From: Flabesymbios commensalis
Taxonomy: Eukaryota > Annelida > Polychaeta > Terebellida > Flabelligeridae
Direction of reading: 5' to 3'
Assembly: GCA_964017125.1 (NCBI GenBank)
Contig: OZ024909.1
Location: 79,080,189 to 79,144,188 of the forward strand
Length of the DNA stretch: 64,000 bases
Below the pieces are notes generated by a model. It made no database searches. It was not told the origin of the DNA and was given only the letters and a program-made list of their open reading frames with translations. Positions within the stretch are counted from its first letter, which is position 1; each line of letters opens with the position of its first letter. Position numbers and translations under genes: made by a program. Positions 9,301-19,383 of the stretch are shown here, one piece after another.

Positions 9301-11408
9301 AGCCGACATTGGGTCGGTGTATCGTATGTGGGCCTACACGGCTCATTGTAGTCACGCGCCCAGTCAGCAAGACGGCCAGCGCCGGCGACGCTGGCCCAAC
9401 ATTTAAACGACGTCGGTGTCAGCGTGTGCTCTGTTGAGACACCGACATCAGCTAATACCCTGCTCAGTATTGACCAGCTGTTGGCCGGCACCGGCGACGG
9501 TGGACCAGCATTGACCCGGCATTGGGTTAGTGTCGTGCTGACTCGTAGTCGACTGGGACATCAGCCAGAAATTGTGATGAACATAGAATAGAAGCCAAAT
9601 CACGTCAGAATAAAAATATTTTAAGAAGTTTTTAATAACGTTACAACCATGTCAGAATGTCAAAGATTTGCGTGAGGTATATAGTGTGTGACGGGAAATA
9701 TCGATATGGTCAGGGGATTCGTTCGACGACCCACAAAGCCTGAAATCCTTATGCTATTATAGTATAGATGATGTTAAAATTTAGAAGGGTGAATCTACAA
9801 AATACTTGGGGTGTTGTTATAGACTCCAAACTAAATTGGTGTGAACATATTCTTTCTATTAAGAAAAAATCTCGCCTGAATATGGGCTTATTAGAAGATA
9901 AAATATTGTGACTGTTTGAATAAATATTATTGCTACGCTTCAATCGCAAATTGATTATTGTACAACTATTCATGCAATGCCAATTGTCAAATATTGCAAG
10001 AATTACAGAACCGTGCAGCACACAATATTACTGATAATTTAAATTAGAATGGCAATGGCATATACATTGATGAAGATCTTGGCTGGCTAAATATCTGTCA
10101 GTGAGGAGATTATTTTATCGCTTTAACTTTATTTAAATCTTTATCAGGGTTGTAGCCGAGCTATATAATTATAGATTTTTTTACTCTAACTCGAACTTGC
10201 CACCCATGTAACCAGATCGGGTTATATACTAATTTACTGTTTTTTACCTACATGTAAAGCTTGCAGACGCTGTTTTAAATATTCTTTACAATATAAATAT
10301 AGATATATAAATATTATTGTTTATCTTTTCCACAATTTTACATTCTTTTGTATGCTTGATTGCCAGGGCAATTATGTAAAATAGTGATTTCACTACTCAT
10401 TTTACCCTGAGTAAAGTTTTTTTTATTATTTAGCAAAAAAATGAATATAAACGACAAAGTATAACAGTATATATTCATACAAAAAGTAAAAAGCTGTGCC
10501 AGCAACAGTAAAACAATAAGTTTACTTACATCAGTGTTTAATTTTGTAGTTTAAGAAATGCATTCGTATGCAGTATTTGTAGTAAAGTTGTTGCAGATAT
10601 ATCATATACAAATATTATGTTTTTTTCCAGATACCTTAGTAGCGATCTATTTGAGGTCATTGGCCGGGTCCTATCCCATGGATTTGTGTTGAGCCTCAAC
10701 CTGTGCTTGTCGTCAACTGTGGCAGCCATCACTGGATCAGTGTCCAAGAATTTAGCATTGGATTGTCTACTACAAATCGTATCAGAAGATGATGAAAAAA
10801 ATCTGAGAAAACTTATGCAGCCAGCTTCCTTTAGCAGTGTTACCGTGATGACCCGTCTCAGAATCCTTAGTGGATTAGAGTGCAGACTGCAAGTAGATGC
10901 GGGAAATGTACGCAAGGTTTTGGAGGAACTGGCACTACTAAAAACAGTGTATAAACCATACTGCTGTTTGTTGCAAATTGCAAGAGGTTTGCGCTGTTTC
11001 CCCACACTGTGGAATGGCGTATCAGAGGAAGCACTACAACATATGTATAGCGAACTAACACCTTCTATTGAGGCAGTAATTGAACACATGCAGTGCGAGT
11101 ACGCTGAAGACAAAGAGTGCCGCTATGCTGAGGAACGAGTGGTTCACTTCATGGAAACTTTTCTTACCAGTCTGTCACGTAAGGAACTAGAGAAGGTACT
11201 GATATTCTGGACAGCAAGCAATGTACTGCATGGGAGCCTCAAACTTGCATTCAATTCTGCAGAAGGTGCTTGCAGGTGTCCTCATGCAACCACGTGTACG
11301 TCTACTTTGACAGTAAGCAGATTATATCTGACAGATGATGAATTCCGCCTGGACATGAATGTCATGATATGTGATGAAGACGAGGTGATGTCATTTCAAA
11401 CCCCATAG
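3392..11408 (+). CDS. G2E3-like HECT E3 ubiquitin ligase with UBX-like N-part (multi-exon)
   Basis: Proposed exons: ~3392-3473, 3991-4083, 5309-5440, 6057-6233, 7201-7264, 8680-8903, 8927-8961, 10631-11408, all with GT-AG borders except the unclear start of the first. Intron phases match where testable. The first two exons encode a FAF/UBXD-like segment (LEQDVAYIDSLIADMRR, then a Gln/Arg/Glu coiled coil). The next two open like a UBX domain, which in known proteins binds p97. The last three resemble the HECT domain of G2/M-phase E3 ligase-like proteins, which pass ubiquitin through a catalytic Cys. The first exon lies at a duplication breakpoint, so its 5' end may be lost. The true start codon is probably upstream of the window. 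Introns hold a MITE, an interspersed element and LINE debris. No known protein combining both parts comes to mind with certainty. Confidence 0.6.
4507..4771. mobile_element. MITE with TTAA target site, copy 2
   Basis: Same element as at 759-1024, carried here by the 2.8 kb duplication rather than by a separate insertion. Confidence 0.7.
6249..6513 (+). mobile_element. LINE reverse transcriptase C-terminal fragment, copy 2
   Basis: Copy of the fragment at 2492-2753 carried by the 2.8 kb duplication, with a short indel at its upstream end. Confidence 0.65.
6794..6997. mobile_element. Short MITE with GGCTCA inverted ends, copy 2
   Basis: Same element as 3034-3235 with minor changes in its A-rich interior, carried by the block duplication. 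Confidence 0.65.
7201..7264 (+). CDS. Linker exon of the HECT gene
   Basis: A 64-bp exon follows a good polypyrimidine tract and CAG at 7200 and ends at donor GTATTT. It encodes LGDTEEELTEINDKSDMAPV, an acidic linker. It leaves phase 1, and the first two bases of the exon at 8680 complete an Asp codon, which supports both exons. Confidence 0.55.
7386..8025 (-). mobile_element. Interspersed element with internal ~145-bp tandem units, short copy
   Basis: The segment is flanked by TTAT on both sides (7382-7385, 8026-8029). Read on the minus strand it begins CAAGAGGCCAGAAGTCCTAT and ends in a GGGGATTTTAG/CCCCTTCC-rich tail, the same ends as the element at 38583-39737. The inside is degenerate repeats of 'AAAATGGC(G/T)GCC', 'ATATGGAGATGTGC' and 'GGGCACAAAAA'. 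No coding capacity and no clear terminal inverted repeats were seen. Confidence 0.65.
8054..8106. repeat. AT-rich dinucleotide-like microsatellite
   Basis: Mixed TATATA and ATATGCAA units; no gene signal. Confidence 0.8.
8147..8517. mobile_element. PIF/Harbinger-type MITE (TAA target site)
   Basis: A 371-bp element is flanked by direct TAA repeats (8144-8146, 8518-8520). Its terminal inverted repeats are about 37 bp: GGCCACAGCAAATTAATTTT on the left and GGCCACACCAAATTAATTTT read inward on the right, continuing to ATGGATG. A three-base TAA/TTA duplication fits PIF/Harbinger. The inside is T-rich with repeated 'CTCGCTCCATTTTT' and is non-coding. Confidence 0.8.
8680..8961 (+). CDS. HECT domain N-lobe exons (224-bp exon plus 35-bp micro-exon)
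   Basis: Exon 8680-8903 follows TTCCAG and ends at GTATAA; micro-exon 8927-8961 follows TTTCAG and ends at GTAAGA. The first reads RRIIVERADI, then LEVTFKDEVGVDADCLTREM, matching the HECT N-lobe signature 'F..E.GVDAGG..RE.F' with DC in place of the usual GG. The micro-exon reads GNTMKIPTLDHR and splices in phase to RYLSSD at 10631. Together they give the expected order of the HECT N-lobe. Confidence 0.7.
9180..9560. repeat. GC-rich degenerate repeat with 'GGCCAACATT' words
   Basis: An island of high GC in an AT-rich intron holds variants of GGGCCAACATT, GGCCCAACATT, GACATTGGGTCGG and CATTGGGTTAG alternating with GCCGGCGACG. The same word family recurs near 46700-46830 and as a perfect inverted pair at 59139-59181. 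Short ORFs on both strands are by-products of high GC. It looks like an interspersed non-coding repeat or decayed minisatellite. Confidence 0.5.
9780..10130 (+). mobile_element. Decayed LINE reverse transcriptase fragment
   Basis: Reading frames give KYLGVVIDSKLNWCEHI, then LQNRAA-like and EDLGWLNI segments, the standard thumb-side motifs of Jockey/CR1-like non-LTR reverse transcriptases ('YLGV.ID..L.W..HI'). Several stops and frame changes are present. It lies in the last long intron of the HECT gene. Bases 10130-10630 after it are AT-rich intron with nothing recognisable. Confidence 0.6.
10631..11408 (+). CDS. Terminal exon: rest of N-lobe and HECT C-lobe
   Basis: After acceptor TTTCCAG (ends 10630) the frame runs 259 codons to TAG at 11406-11408. 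It begins RYLSSDLFEVIGRVLSHGF, matching the HECT segment 'LG.(L/M)LSHGFVL' of G2E3-like proteins. Near the end KVLIFWTASNVL is followed by PHATTCTSTL, where the Cys corresponds to the ubiquitin-accepting Cys of the 'HTC...L' motif. About 30 residues follow, close to a normal C-lobe end. Long ORFs on the minus strand here are shadows. Confidence 0.7.
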
Positions 11409-12499
11409 GTGTTCACTTTAACATCCCCCCTGAAATACCTCCACTACTATTGTGCTGCACGCTGCTGCCTGGCTATTACAAAGCCATCGGTGCGGTGCGG
11501 AAGGGACCCGCCCTCGGAGTGGTCGACGCTGCGCCCCCACATTTGGCGTGACTGACTCCGAGAGCGGGCCACCTACTGCACCCACCTCTTCCACCCCCCA
11601 ACCATGATTGCTGCGGAGAGAGGAGAAGTCTATGCAGTGTACGCAACTCGAACTGTGCCAGCCGTCTATCATTGCAAGCAACAGTAGAAGACCAAAATGA
11701 ATTTTCCCTTTTTTAACCTTTTCACTAGCTAAACCTGTTAAAGACCTTACTTTAAACAAATATGAGCACTTCTGTGAACTTTTACCACCCTAATTTGAGA
11801 ATCTTCAAACTCAACTCACTGTAATTATCGTTTAAAGTCTTTTCCATATCGATTTTATAATATAAAAGGCTCACTAATTAAAATGCTAATATTTACCAGT
11901 GAATTCATTCCTTGTGCAATTTTCTTAAACAACACTATAGTATTGCATTATATGACTATGACACCTTTAGTCACTTTGTGTACTACCTGAAAATGTTACT
12001 TGACTATACCTACACACCTCCTCTATCCGCAGTGATACATCCGTAGAAATTCGAATGTATAGCAGTGACGGCCTGGGCGGTGGCGGCGATGCGGACTGAT
12101 GTATGGCAGACGTCATTGTCTCTAAATTAACACATTGTATTAGCCGCGGAGCTATCCCATTGCGGGATAGCTGCAAGACCGGACTACTTCAACCTTACGC
12201 TTCAGACTCACATTTCACTAGCAAACTGCTTTAAACCCCCGATTCGCGACAGACCGGTCCCTAAAAAGACTAAAAGGGCCTCCGCTCATTGCGCGCTGTC
12301 TCGAAACAGCAAGGATCGGTGCCATGCTGACAGCCGAGGACGCCCCTGGCTTCGACACCTCCGAGTCCTTCCCACAGTAGAGACTGTGTAAGTCCACGGA
12401 TACGTGCGGAACCGGGCGGGCCGACGATCTCCAGGGGGACACCCCATTCTGCCTCGGATGGCTGTACCTCCGGAGCACTATAAAATTACACTATAAGGT
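11409..12499. other. GC-rich region downstream of the HECT gene, no clear gene
   Basis: Two GC-rich patches (about 11430-11680 and 12010-12475) flank an AT-rich middle. On the minus strand they carry open frames of 113 and 86 codons (11418-11759, 12218-12478) with Ser/Arg/Gly-rich content and no motif I recognise. They may be exons of a minus-strand non-coding or unknown transcript, or part of an unidentified repeat. Confidence 0.4.
12150..12172. repeat. Perfect 9-bp hairpin
   Basis: AGCTATCCC at 12150-12158 pairs with GGGATAGCT at 12164-12172 across a 5-base loop (ATTGC). Function unknown. Confidence 0.6.
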
Positions 12500-13995
12500 T
12501 TTAGTACAAGTTTATATGTTTAGCATTTTTGCCTGATATTGCAATTTGTTTGTCTATGTCGTTCATTTTGAATAAGTAATGAGGTCAGTTGACCTAATTC
12601 GAATATTATGCTACTTAACCAAATGAAGATAGGATTGATTATTTTTTCTCATAATCGTCATTTTGATTTAAAAAAAATTGAGACATTAGTTACATGATGA
12701 TTGTAGTGTAAGCAAAATGTGAGGCACAGCACACTAGTTAATGGTCATTTTTCATAAAGTATTTGTCAAAATGTCATAAAATTTAAATTGATGGTACTAC
12801 AAATTAAAGTTAGCTTTGTCTGTTCAGCCGATTTTACCTGATGTCGAACATGTGCACTTTAGTAGGTTGGCCAAATGTGAAAATATGCAATATTTGTTCC
12901 TATGTCGGCCATTGTGAATAAATAATGAGTTGAGGCAACCTAATTACCATATTATGCTATTTATAAAAAAAAATTGCTGATATGCCCTTTCTAAGATGAT
13001 ATAAATTTTTCATGTCAAAATTTGTCATATGAGATTGATTACGTTATTTTGTAGGAGCTATTTAAAAAATATATTATATATGTGTGACACAAATTATATG
13101 ATGAATTTACTAAAGACTCAATGTCAGACACAGCAAACTATGATGGTCATATTTCATAAAGTATTAGTTTAAATGTGGTAAAATTTGAAATGGTGGTACA
13201 AATCAAGATAGCTTTATATGTTTAGCCTTTTGCCTGCTATTGAAAATCTGCACTTTAGCATGCTGGCACGCATGTGGAAATTATGCAATTTTTTTTAGTA
13301 TGTCAGCCATTTTGAATCATTCATGAGGTCAGGTGACATAATTAGCAAATTATACCAATATTCCCCTTATAAGATGGTATAAAAGTTTTGGTGTCAAAAT
13401 TGGTTATATGTGATTGCTTAATTGATTTTGTAATTGCACTTTTTCATAAAAACAAAAATTCTTGTGCCACGAGTTACATGGTGAATGTACTAAAAGCTCA
13501 AAGTGAGGCACAACACACTAATGTTCATATTTCCTAAAATATCGGTCCAAAAGTCGTCAAGTTTTAAATAGTGGTACAAATTCAAGATAACTTTGTATTT
13601 TGAGTCTATTTTGTCTGTTATTGAGAATGTGCACTTCAGTATGTAGGAGCAAATGTGAAAATATGTACTTTTTGTACTTTTGTTGGACAATTTGAATAAT
13701 TAATGAGGTCAGGTGACATAATTGGCATATCATAGAATTTTAAAAATTGAAAGATAAACTTCCACCCGTATGATGGTATGCAATGTATGGATGAATTCGT
13801 TGTTGCAAGTCTTTATAATTGACTATTTACAATTACCCTATTTTCTTTATTATCACTACCACAAATTAGAGCACTTTCCCTGACATGTTGAAGATTCCTC
13901 AGCAACTGAAAGTTGAAAGTTATGTGTTTTTCAAGTGAGTTGATGGAAATTTTGAATAAATAATGATTTCATGTGACCTAATTAGAACGTTCTTT
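12500..13995 (+). repeat. Degenerate long tandem repeat, 4-5 units of ~260-400 bp
   Basis: The anchor 'TTTTGAATAA(T)TAATGAGGTCAGGTGAC(A/C)TAATT' recurs with its AATGAG/CATGAG/AATGAT word at 12578, 12923, 13322, 13702 and 13962. Other shared landmarks per unit are 'TATGTTTAGC...TTTGCCTG.TATTG', 'TGCACTTTAG' and 'ATGTGAAAATATGCA'. Units are much diverged, so the array is old. Non-coding; spacing varies through indels. Confidence 0.75.
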
Positions 13996-14586
13996 TTATC
14001 TTATTATTGTTGCCTCATCTGTTCCCGTCATGTAGATATGTATTTTTTTATAATAATGCCACTATTCATTTTTTGAGAGCAAAAAACTTTTTTTCTTCTC
14101 TCAGATAGTCAGGGTGCAAAAAGTTAAACCGTATAGCATTTAACAAAAAATGAAAAAAAAATTCTTAAGCGTTAATATTTCAGTATTTAAAGATTAAAGG
14201 CAATTTATAGGTTATAACTTGGTGTTCACTATTTTTAAGGTAAGTAAAAGGATGTGTCATCACGTTTTTAATAGCCATAAAAGCAATTTGAAGGGTTAAC
14301 AAATAATGACTAAAATGTGTATCGCCACTCATGATGTTAGAAGCTACAATACATGTAAAAGCTGCCACAACTTAAGATAACGTTTCACTTGTTTAACACT
14401 TACGCGAACCTAGTATTAAATTTAAGGTTAATCATGAATCAAGCTGGAAAAAACCGGTTGCAATTCAATTTAAATCCTTAGGCAAACATAAAACCTTCAC
14501 AGGGTAGTATTCATGGAAAATAATGGATCACTTCAAATCCCGCTTTTGTGTCTCAACTTTTTAACAAGTAGCGTATTACTAGATAG
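13996..14586. other. No recognisable feature
   Basis: AT-rich spacer between the tandem array and the integrase-core gene. I see no element ends, coding exon or structured repeat here. Confidence 0.5.
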
Positions 14587-15683
14587 TTACTGATCATCTT
14601 TGATAAAGGGAAGTGTTTCTTCAAATACATTGACTCCTAAGGCTCCATCGTCTCTCTTGGGGTCAATGTGAACCTTGAGCAGCTGTAGACGTGCGTCAGA
14701 GAGTGGCCAAGGCACAGCTTGGACATTTACCAGGGCAGAGACTTCTTGAGCAGCTTCAGGCAGCCCATCAGTGGTGAGCTGATCTGGAACAATCTGCCTG
14801 TGACCAAACAAATCCTGCATAGCGGTGAGCTGTGTGTTGCACTTCTTCAAGGACTCTTGCACAAAGATTTGCTGTGGTGATTGATTATGTTCAGTCCTCA
14901 AAGAGTGGTTGTTCCATGTTTTTTGAAACGTCTGCAGGTCCTCATTAATGCGGGGGAGGAATACATAATGTAAGACCCACATGTGCTGATCAATATCCAG
15001 TACACCTATGCCACCTGTATCCTCTTCTGTTTCCATGAAACGAAACAGCTCATAAAATTTCAATACAGACCACTTCCACAAGTCAAGCCACAATCGCTCG
15101 ATTCTTTGGTTGTGGACACTCTTGCCCTTGATGGCCGCCATGTGGTCTGGTCCACGGTGAGCTTGCATAAGAGTTGCCATGTCGTTGTTATCTCCGCCAT
15201 GGTCCATGCGGACTCTTGATGACACGCCAAAAGTTGTGGTAGCTGTGACAAAGCTTTATAAGACGGTAGAGGGTCTGTTGTTGTCAGAGGCCTTAAGAAA
15301 AACGGCCAGTCTGCTACAGCCATCAATTCCACCATGGATCACTATCTTCCAGCTATACAAAAATATTGTCGAATTAGTACTTGATTGACATTATCAGTGA
15401 TTATGCGTCATCACCACAGCATGTGTGATAAAACGGAAAATATAACAAACTAGATGATACACGTAAATTCATATTAATTATTATGCATATATACGAAACA
15501 TATTTTACAAAAACGACACTATATGAGTATAGGACAACGTACGTGCCACTTCAATAGGTCAACAAGAGGCATATATTTGTCCAAACCAACCACTTTTTAT
15601 TACTTTAACAGTTGAAGCGTGACCCTTAGATCATAAAACATTTACAAAGCATTTTACGTAATGTGGATTATTTTGAAGTACGG

Positions 15684-15880
15684 TGTTGTCATATATCAAC
15701 CATGTCAAAAATAAGAAATACAGGAATTTTGTCTCTATATCTAGCCTAAATGGTAAGTGCGCAGCACAAAAATTAAAAAAAACTTTTGCAGTTCTAGTCC
15801 ATGGACATGTTTACATCATATTATTAAGCTAAAATGAAATCACCGATTTTTGATGATTTTAGACCTGGCAATATTCTTTT
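15684..15880 (-). mobile_element. Diverged fragment of the TTAA MITE
   Basis: Contains 'CATGTCAAAAATAAGAAATA', 'GTCTCTATATCTAGCCTAA' and 'CTTTTGCAGTTCTAGTCCAT', the inside of the MITE at 759-1024 in the opposite orientation, then a decayed end near 'GATGATTTTAGACCTGG'. It lies in the last intron of the integrase-core gene. Confidence 0.6.
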
Positions 15881-17377
15881 AACATAATATTTGCATAATA
15901 TAGTATTTGACCTGTTGACATCTTTATCCTAACTATAATATTTATACTGTAAGATAAACAACCTTTTGTCTTCGTTTGTAAAATATATGTAAAGAAAAGG
16001 CGTACTTCAGATTAAGAATCATAATTAGCCCTAATGTAATATTATTATGTGAAATGTTGTTAGAGTTACTTTCGTACAATATAATATATAATATTTGAAA
16101 AAGACAAAGTATCTTGCTTCACAATTATGATGCGCATTTACTACTTAAAGACGTACGGTGAAGGCATATATAATATATTACCGTATCAACTTATGATAAC
16201 CGTTCACATGCCATAATGAATTGGGCGAGGGAACAGAATAAAGCTTCCGCTTGATCTTGGTAGACATCATAGACCGAAGTGCGGCACCACCAGGGTCTAC
16301 ACGTAGCATGGAGTCCCTCACTTTCTGCCTCTGTTACATATATAGAAACCAATAAGAATCACGTTGTTATAACTGGCGGGGTGGATGGGGTACTATTAAG
16401 GACATTACTATTAATTTTTATCATGGGTTGAATAAAAGATGTTTGAAAAGTCTTAGGGTTGGCGATCGGTTAATATAACTAAAAAGAAATGGTGTCCTTG
16501 CTATGCTGTTGTTACATTTTCTCAACAAACCTGCACTACAACTCCTTGGCCCTTCAATTGCGCCTGAACTCCATTTGGCCCCATTCGCTTCTTAGTGATT
16601 GCTATTTTATCCACTTCAACATCTAGATCATCCTGGGATAAGTTTGAGTATTTCGCACCAGCTTTTAGATCAGCCTGTCTATAACATAAACAGTATCCAA
16701 GCACCCCAATAAGACATGGTTATTAACCAAACATTTAAACAATACCTAATGATCACTTGCTTTACTGCTTTTTTTATATCAGCTTAAACTTGTGATAGAT
16801 TATATATACTGTACTTACATAAATATATATTCTATGTATGCATTTTTCTGTGATCAAATTATCACAAGAATTACCGTATAAGCGATTCTGGCGTTAATTC
16901 GAAAATGCTCTGGATGTATTCTCATTAAATTACTTATTGGTATAGATGTCTCAGTACCAAGTGCAACTACAAATGTGTTTTCGCACTACATAGCGAAAAC
17001 GCAGCATCCCCTTTGGCATTAGCATTAAAGGTTACTTAATTCAAAATAGCCATCACTTGATGGCAGAACCCATCAGCTGTAGTTTCTGTCCGTAAACATC
17101 AACAGTAGAGCGTAACGGGTGAATAAAATATTGATTTTTTTAAATATAATATAAAAGTTTTTTACGGCCCAATGGCTTAACAAATACATTATTTAGTATT
17201 CTTATTCTTGTAGAACTTACAATGTTAATATCTTGCTACCTGAGGTTCAACTGCACGGCAGACGCAGATGGCAGTGTAATCACAATAATAATTTTGTACT
17301 GATGCACCTCTACATACCGGTACAAGTAGTAGTGAGAGGGAGCATTCGTAAACATGCCTACCACCCAGCAGGCACAC

Positions 17378-17612
17378 CACGTGGAATCCACGTGTAATTG
17401 GGGTGTGAAATTGGTGGACACGTGTTCCACTAAACATCCAGGTGTATTCCACGTGGATTTCTTCGTTCGTATTATTGGTGTTGATTTACACGTGGATATC
17501 AAGTGAAGTTTGAGCCTTATTTTTTTCACGTGTAATCCACGTTGCATTTCTCATGTGGATTATTAAGGTATAGGCCTGTTTCACGTGGATCAATGGTGTA
17601 CCTGTTCACGAG
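17378..17612. repeat. Degenerate CACGTG-rich minisatellite
   Basis: At least seven variants of 'TTCCACGTGGAT' or 'ACACGTG' occur roughly every 30-45 bases (near 17382, 17393, 17418, 17449, 17490, 17526, 17580). Each contains the palindrome CACGTG or a close relative. It lies in intron 2 of the integrase-core gene. CACGTG is also an E-box core, but clustering by tandem repetition is the simpler explanation. Confidence 0.6.
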
Positions 17613-17676
17613 GATATCAGATGAATGTCATGTGAGGAATGCCATCTGATTTTTTTTCAAATGTTTTCCACGCGTA

Positions 17677-18517
17677 GGGGAGACTGGGGCACCTTGAGAC
17701 GGAAAAATTCAAACCCCCCAAACATATATTTAATTTTCGAAATACAACATTTTGACGACACATATGGATACAGCATTCAGTCGTGTATATTTGAGCATGA
17801 GTAATTTTTTTCAAAAATGTGTAACCTTTTATTTTTTAAAAAAACATGTTTACCAAAAAAATTATCGATGTACCCCGTACTCGGGCACCTTGAGACACCA
17901 CCTGGGGTACCTTGAGACACCACCATATCAGGTACTTGAAGACAACGTGAATCTACTTAAAATCAAGATTTGAATGCTACATATACCTGTAGCTAAAGCC
18001 TGTAGTTGGGTAATGCTAGATGTTGCAGTAACAATATATGTGCCTTAAAAAGTAGGGGCACCTTGAGACACTTTTGGGGCACCTTGAGACAGACTTGGGG
18101 CACCTTGAGACAGTTTTGGGGCACATTGAGACAGCGTCTCAAGGTGCCCTACCCTGACTGACCCCTCGTCTGATATCATATTTTGTGTGTGGGGTGTATT
18201 TTAAGCAAACCATTATACATAAGTTATAAGTGATAACACAGGTGTAAGATACCACCAGAATAATAGGGATATCAAGTATTACGTGATCTATAGAAACAAA
18301 CATTGATCATCCCAAAAAAATACTTTTCATTTAAAAAATGGACCTAAGCTTACATAAATGCCAAGGATGTCCAACAGCCATTAGCAATAGGGTGGAAAAT
18401 GGAAATTGGTATGTTTTGGTACCATTGAACAGATGGCGCACAAATTGCAAAATAATTGCTGTGTAAAGCAGGCCTGTCTCAACGTGCCCCATTTCTCAAG
18501 GTGCCCCAGTCTCCCTC
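17677..18517. mobile_element. Tc1/mariner-like non-autonomous element with internal copies of its end motif
   Basis: The 841-bp element is flanked by TA (17675-17676, 18518-18519). Ends are inverted: GGGGAGACTGGGGCACCTTG on the left and GAGGGAGACTGGGGCACCTT read inward on the right. The motif GGGGCACCTTGAGACA is repeated at least five more times in the interior (17881-18135) with one inverted copy. TA duplication points to Tc1/mariner or a relative. No transposase frame remains. A truncated relative lies at 42313-42700. Confidence 0.8.
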
Positions 18518-19289
18518 TACCTATCAAGGATCGACTCTAATCACTAGCAAACAAATTTATCCACTCATTAGAAAAACACTCTGTTTGAATATGTAACGTC
18601 TTATACCTGAGTCTCCTCTCCACTGTAGATTTAGAAACACCCAATATACCCGCCATGTTTTTTTGACTGAAATGCAAGCCATGCAGAAACTCCAGTTGAG
18701 AATTGTCAATCTGGTAGCGTGGAGCATGTTTCGCTCCGTCTGGTACTCTCGTTGCTTTGTAACCACTCTGAGCTGAAAATAAAAGTTAACCAATCCTAAA
18801 TTAAAATAACATCAGTAGGCCCCCCTAAAGGTTTACATTTTCAAAAAGCTGCTGTACATTATTATATGTTTATTAATACACATATAATATAAAGGGACAC
18901 TGCAATTCAAGTAATATTAAAACGGAAATTTCTTTCAGCAATATTATTGATGTAGACAATTATCGGATGGGGTCAAAGGGTTTTGACTAACATTGTCCTT
19001 TGCAATGCTACACAAGACTGGGATGGATTGTGCTAATACTTGTGAGGATAGCACATACAGTTCCAAACTTACACTGCTCTCGTGGTGACCTTATTTCCCG
19101 GGCTTCAGCAAGAAGTGCGTTAACATTGTCATTCAAGCTCGAAGCTGTAGCCGCAGAAATGAGTGTCCCCGACGCACGGTTCAGGTTGCGTTCCAGACCC
19201 TCTAATCTGAAATCGATATAACTAGACATACAAATTATATACATCTCTTCAGTTTGGTTTCCATCCCATGTCAAGCAGGCTTGGGGCGA

Positions 19290-19383
19290 GTACTGGTCAA
19301 AAGTACTCGAGTACAAGTACTTGAAAAAATGACGAGTACAAGTACAAGTACAAGTACTGGATTTTCAAAAGTACTTGGTACAA
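19290..19383. repeat. (AAGTAC)n-like microsatellite
   Basis: Repeated AGTACTCGAGTAC and AAGTACAAGTAC words abut the tail of the LINE copy that follows. Confidence 0.8.

Larger units (their letters stand above)
14587..19206 (-). pseudogene. Integrase-core (DDE, rve-like) gene in five exons
   Basis: Minus-strand exons in order: 19206-19073, 18772-18607, 16678-16531, 16330-16182, 15352-14587. Every junction is GT-AG and the codon phases agree. Exon 2 encodes a helix-turn-helix (MAGILGVSKSTVERRLR); exon 4 ends SVPSPNSLWHVNGYHKL, and exon 5 starts with [19 protein letters not shown], holding the first core Asp. Later come VRMDHGGDNN (second Asp) and SVHNQRIERLW (Glu), then YVFLPRINEDL. This is the integrase-core family common as multi-copy, intron-bearing genes in aquatic animals; I infer a domesticated or once-mobile recombinase fold related to retroviral-type integrases. 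A further 5' exon is likely missing. It looks broken, with about one break, unless that is a sequencing error. Introns host three repeats. It could be a host gene or an element fossil. Confidence 0.7.

Noticed and set aside
9041-9491. Overlapping GC-rich frames on both strands
   Set aside because: They lie in a GC-rich repeat and show no protein-like motifs.
10538-11113. 191-codon minus-strand open frame
   Set aside because: It is antisense to the HECT C-terminal exon, which has recognisable motifs and splice signals.
14983-15388. Plus-strand frames of 78 and 69 codons
   Set aside because: Antisense to the integrase-core exon.
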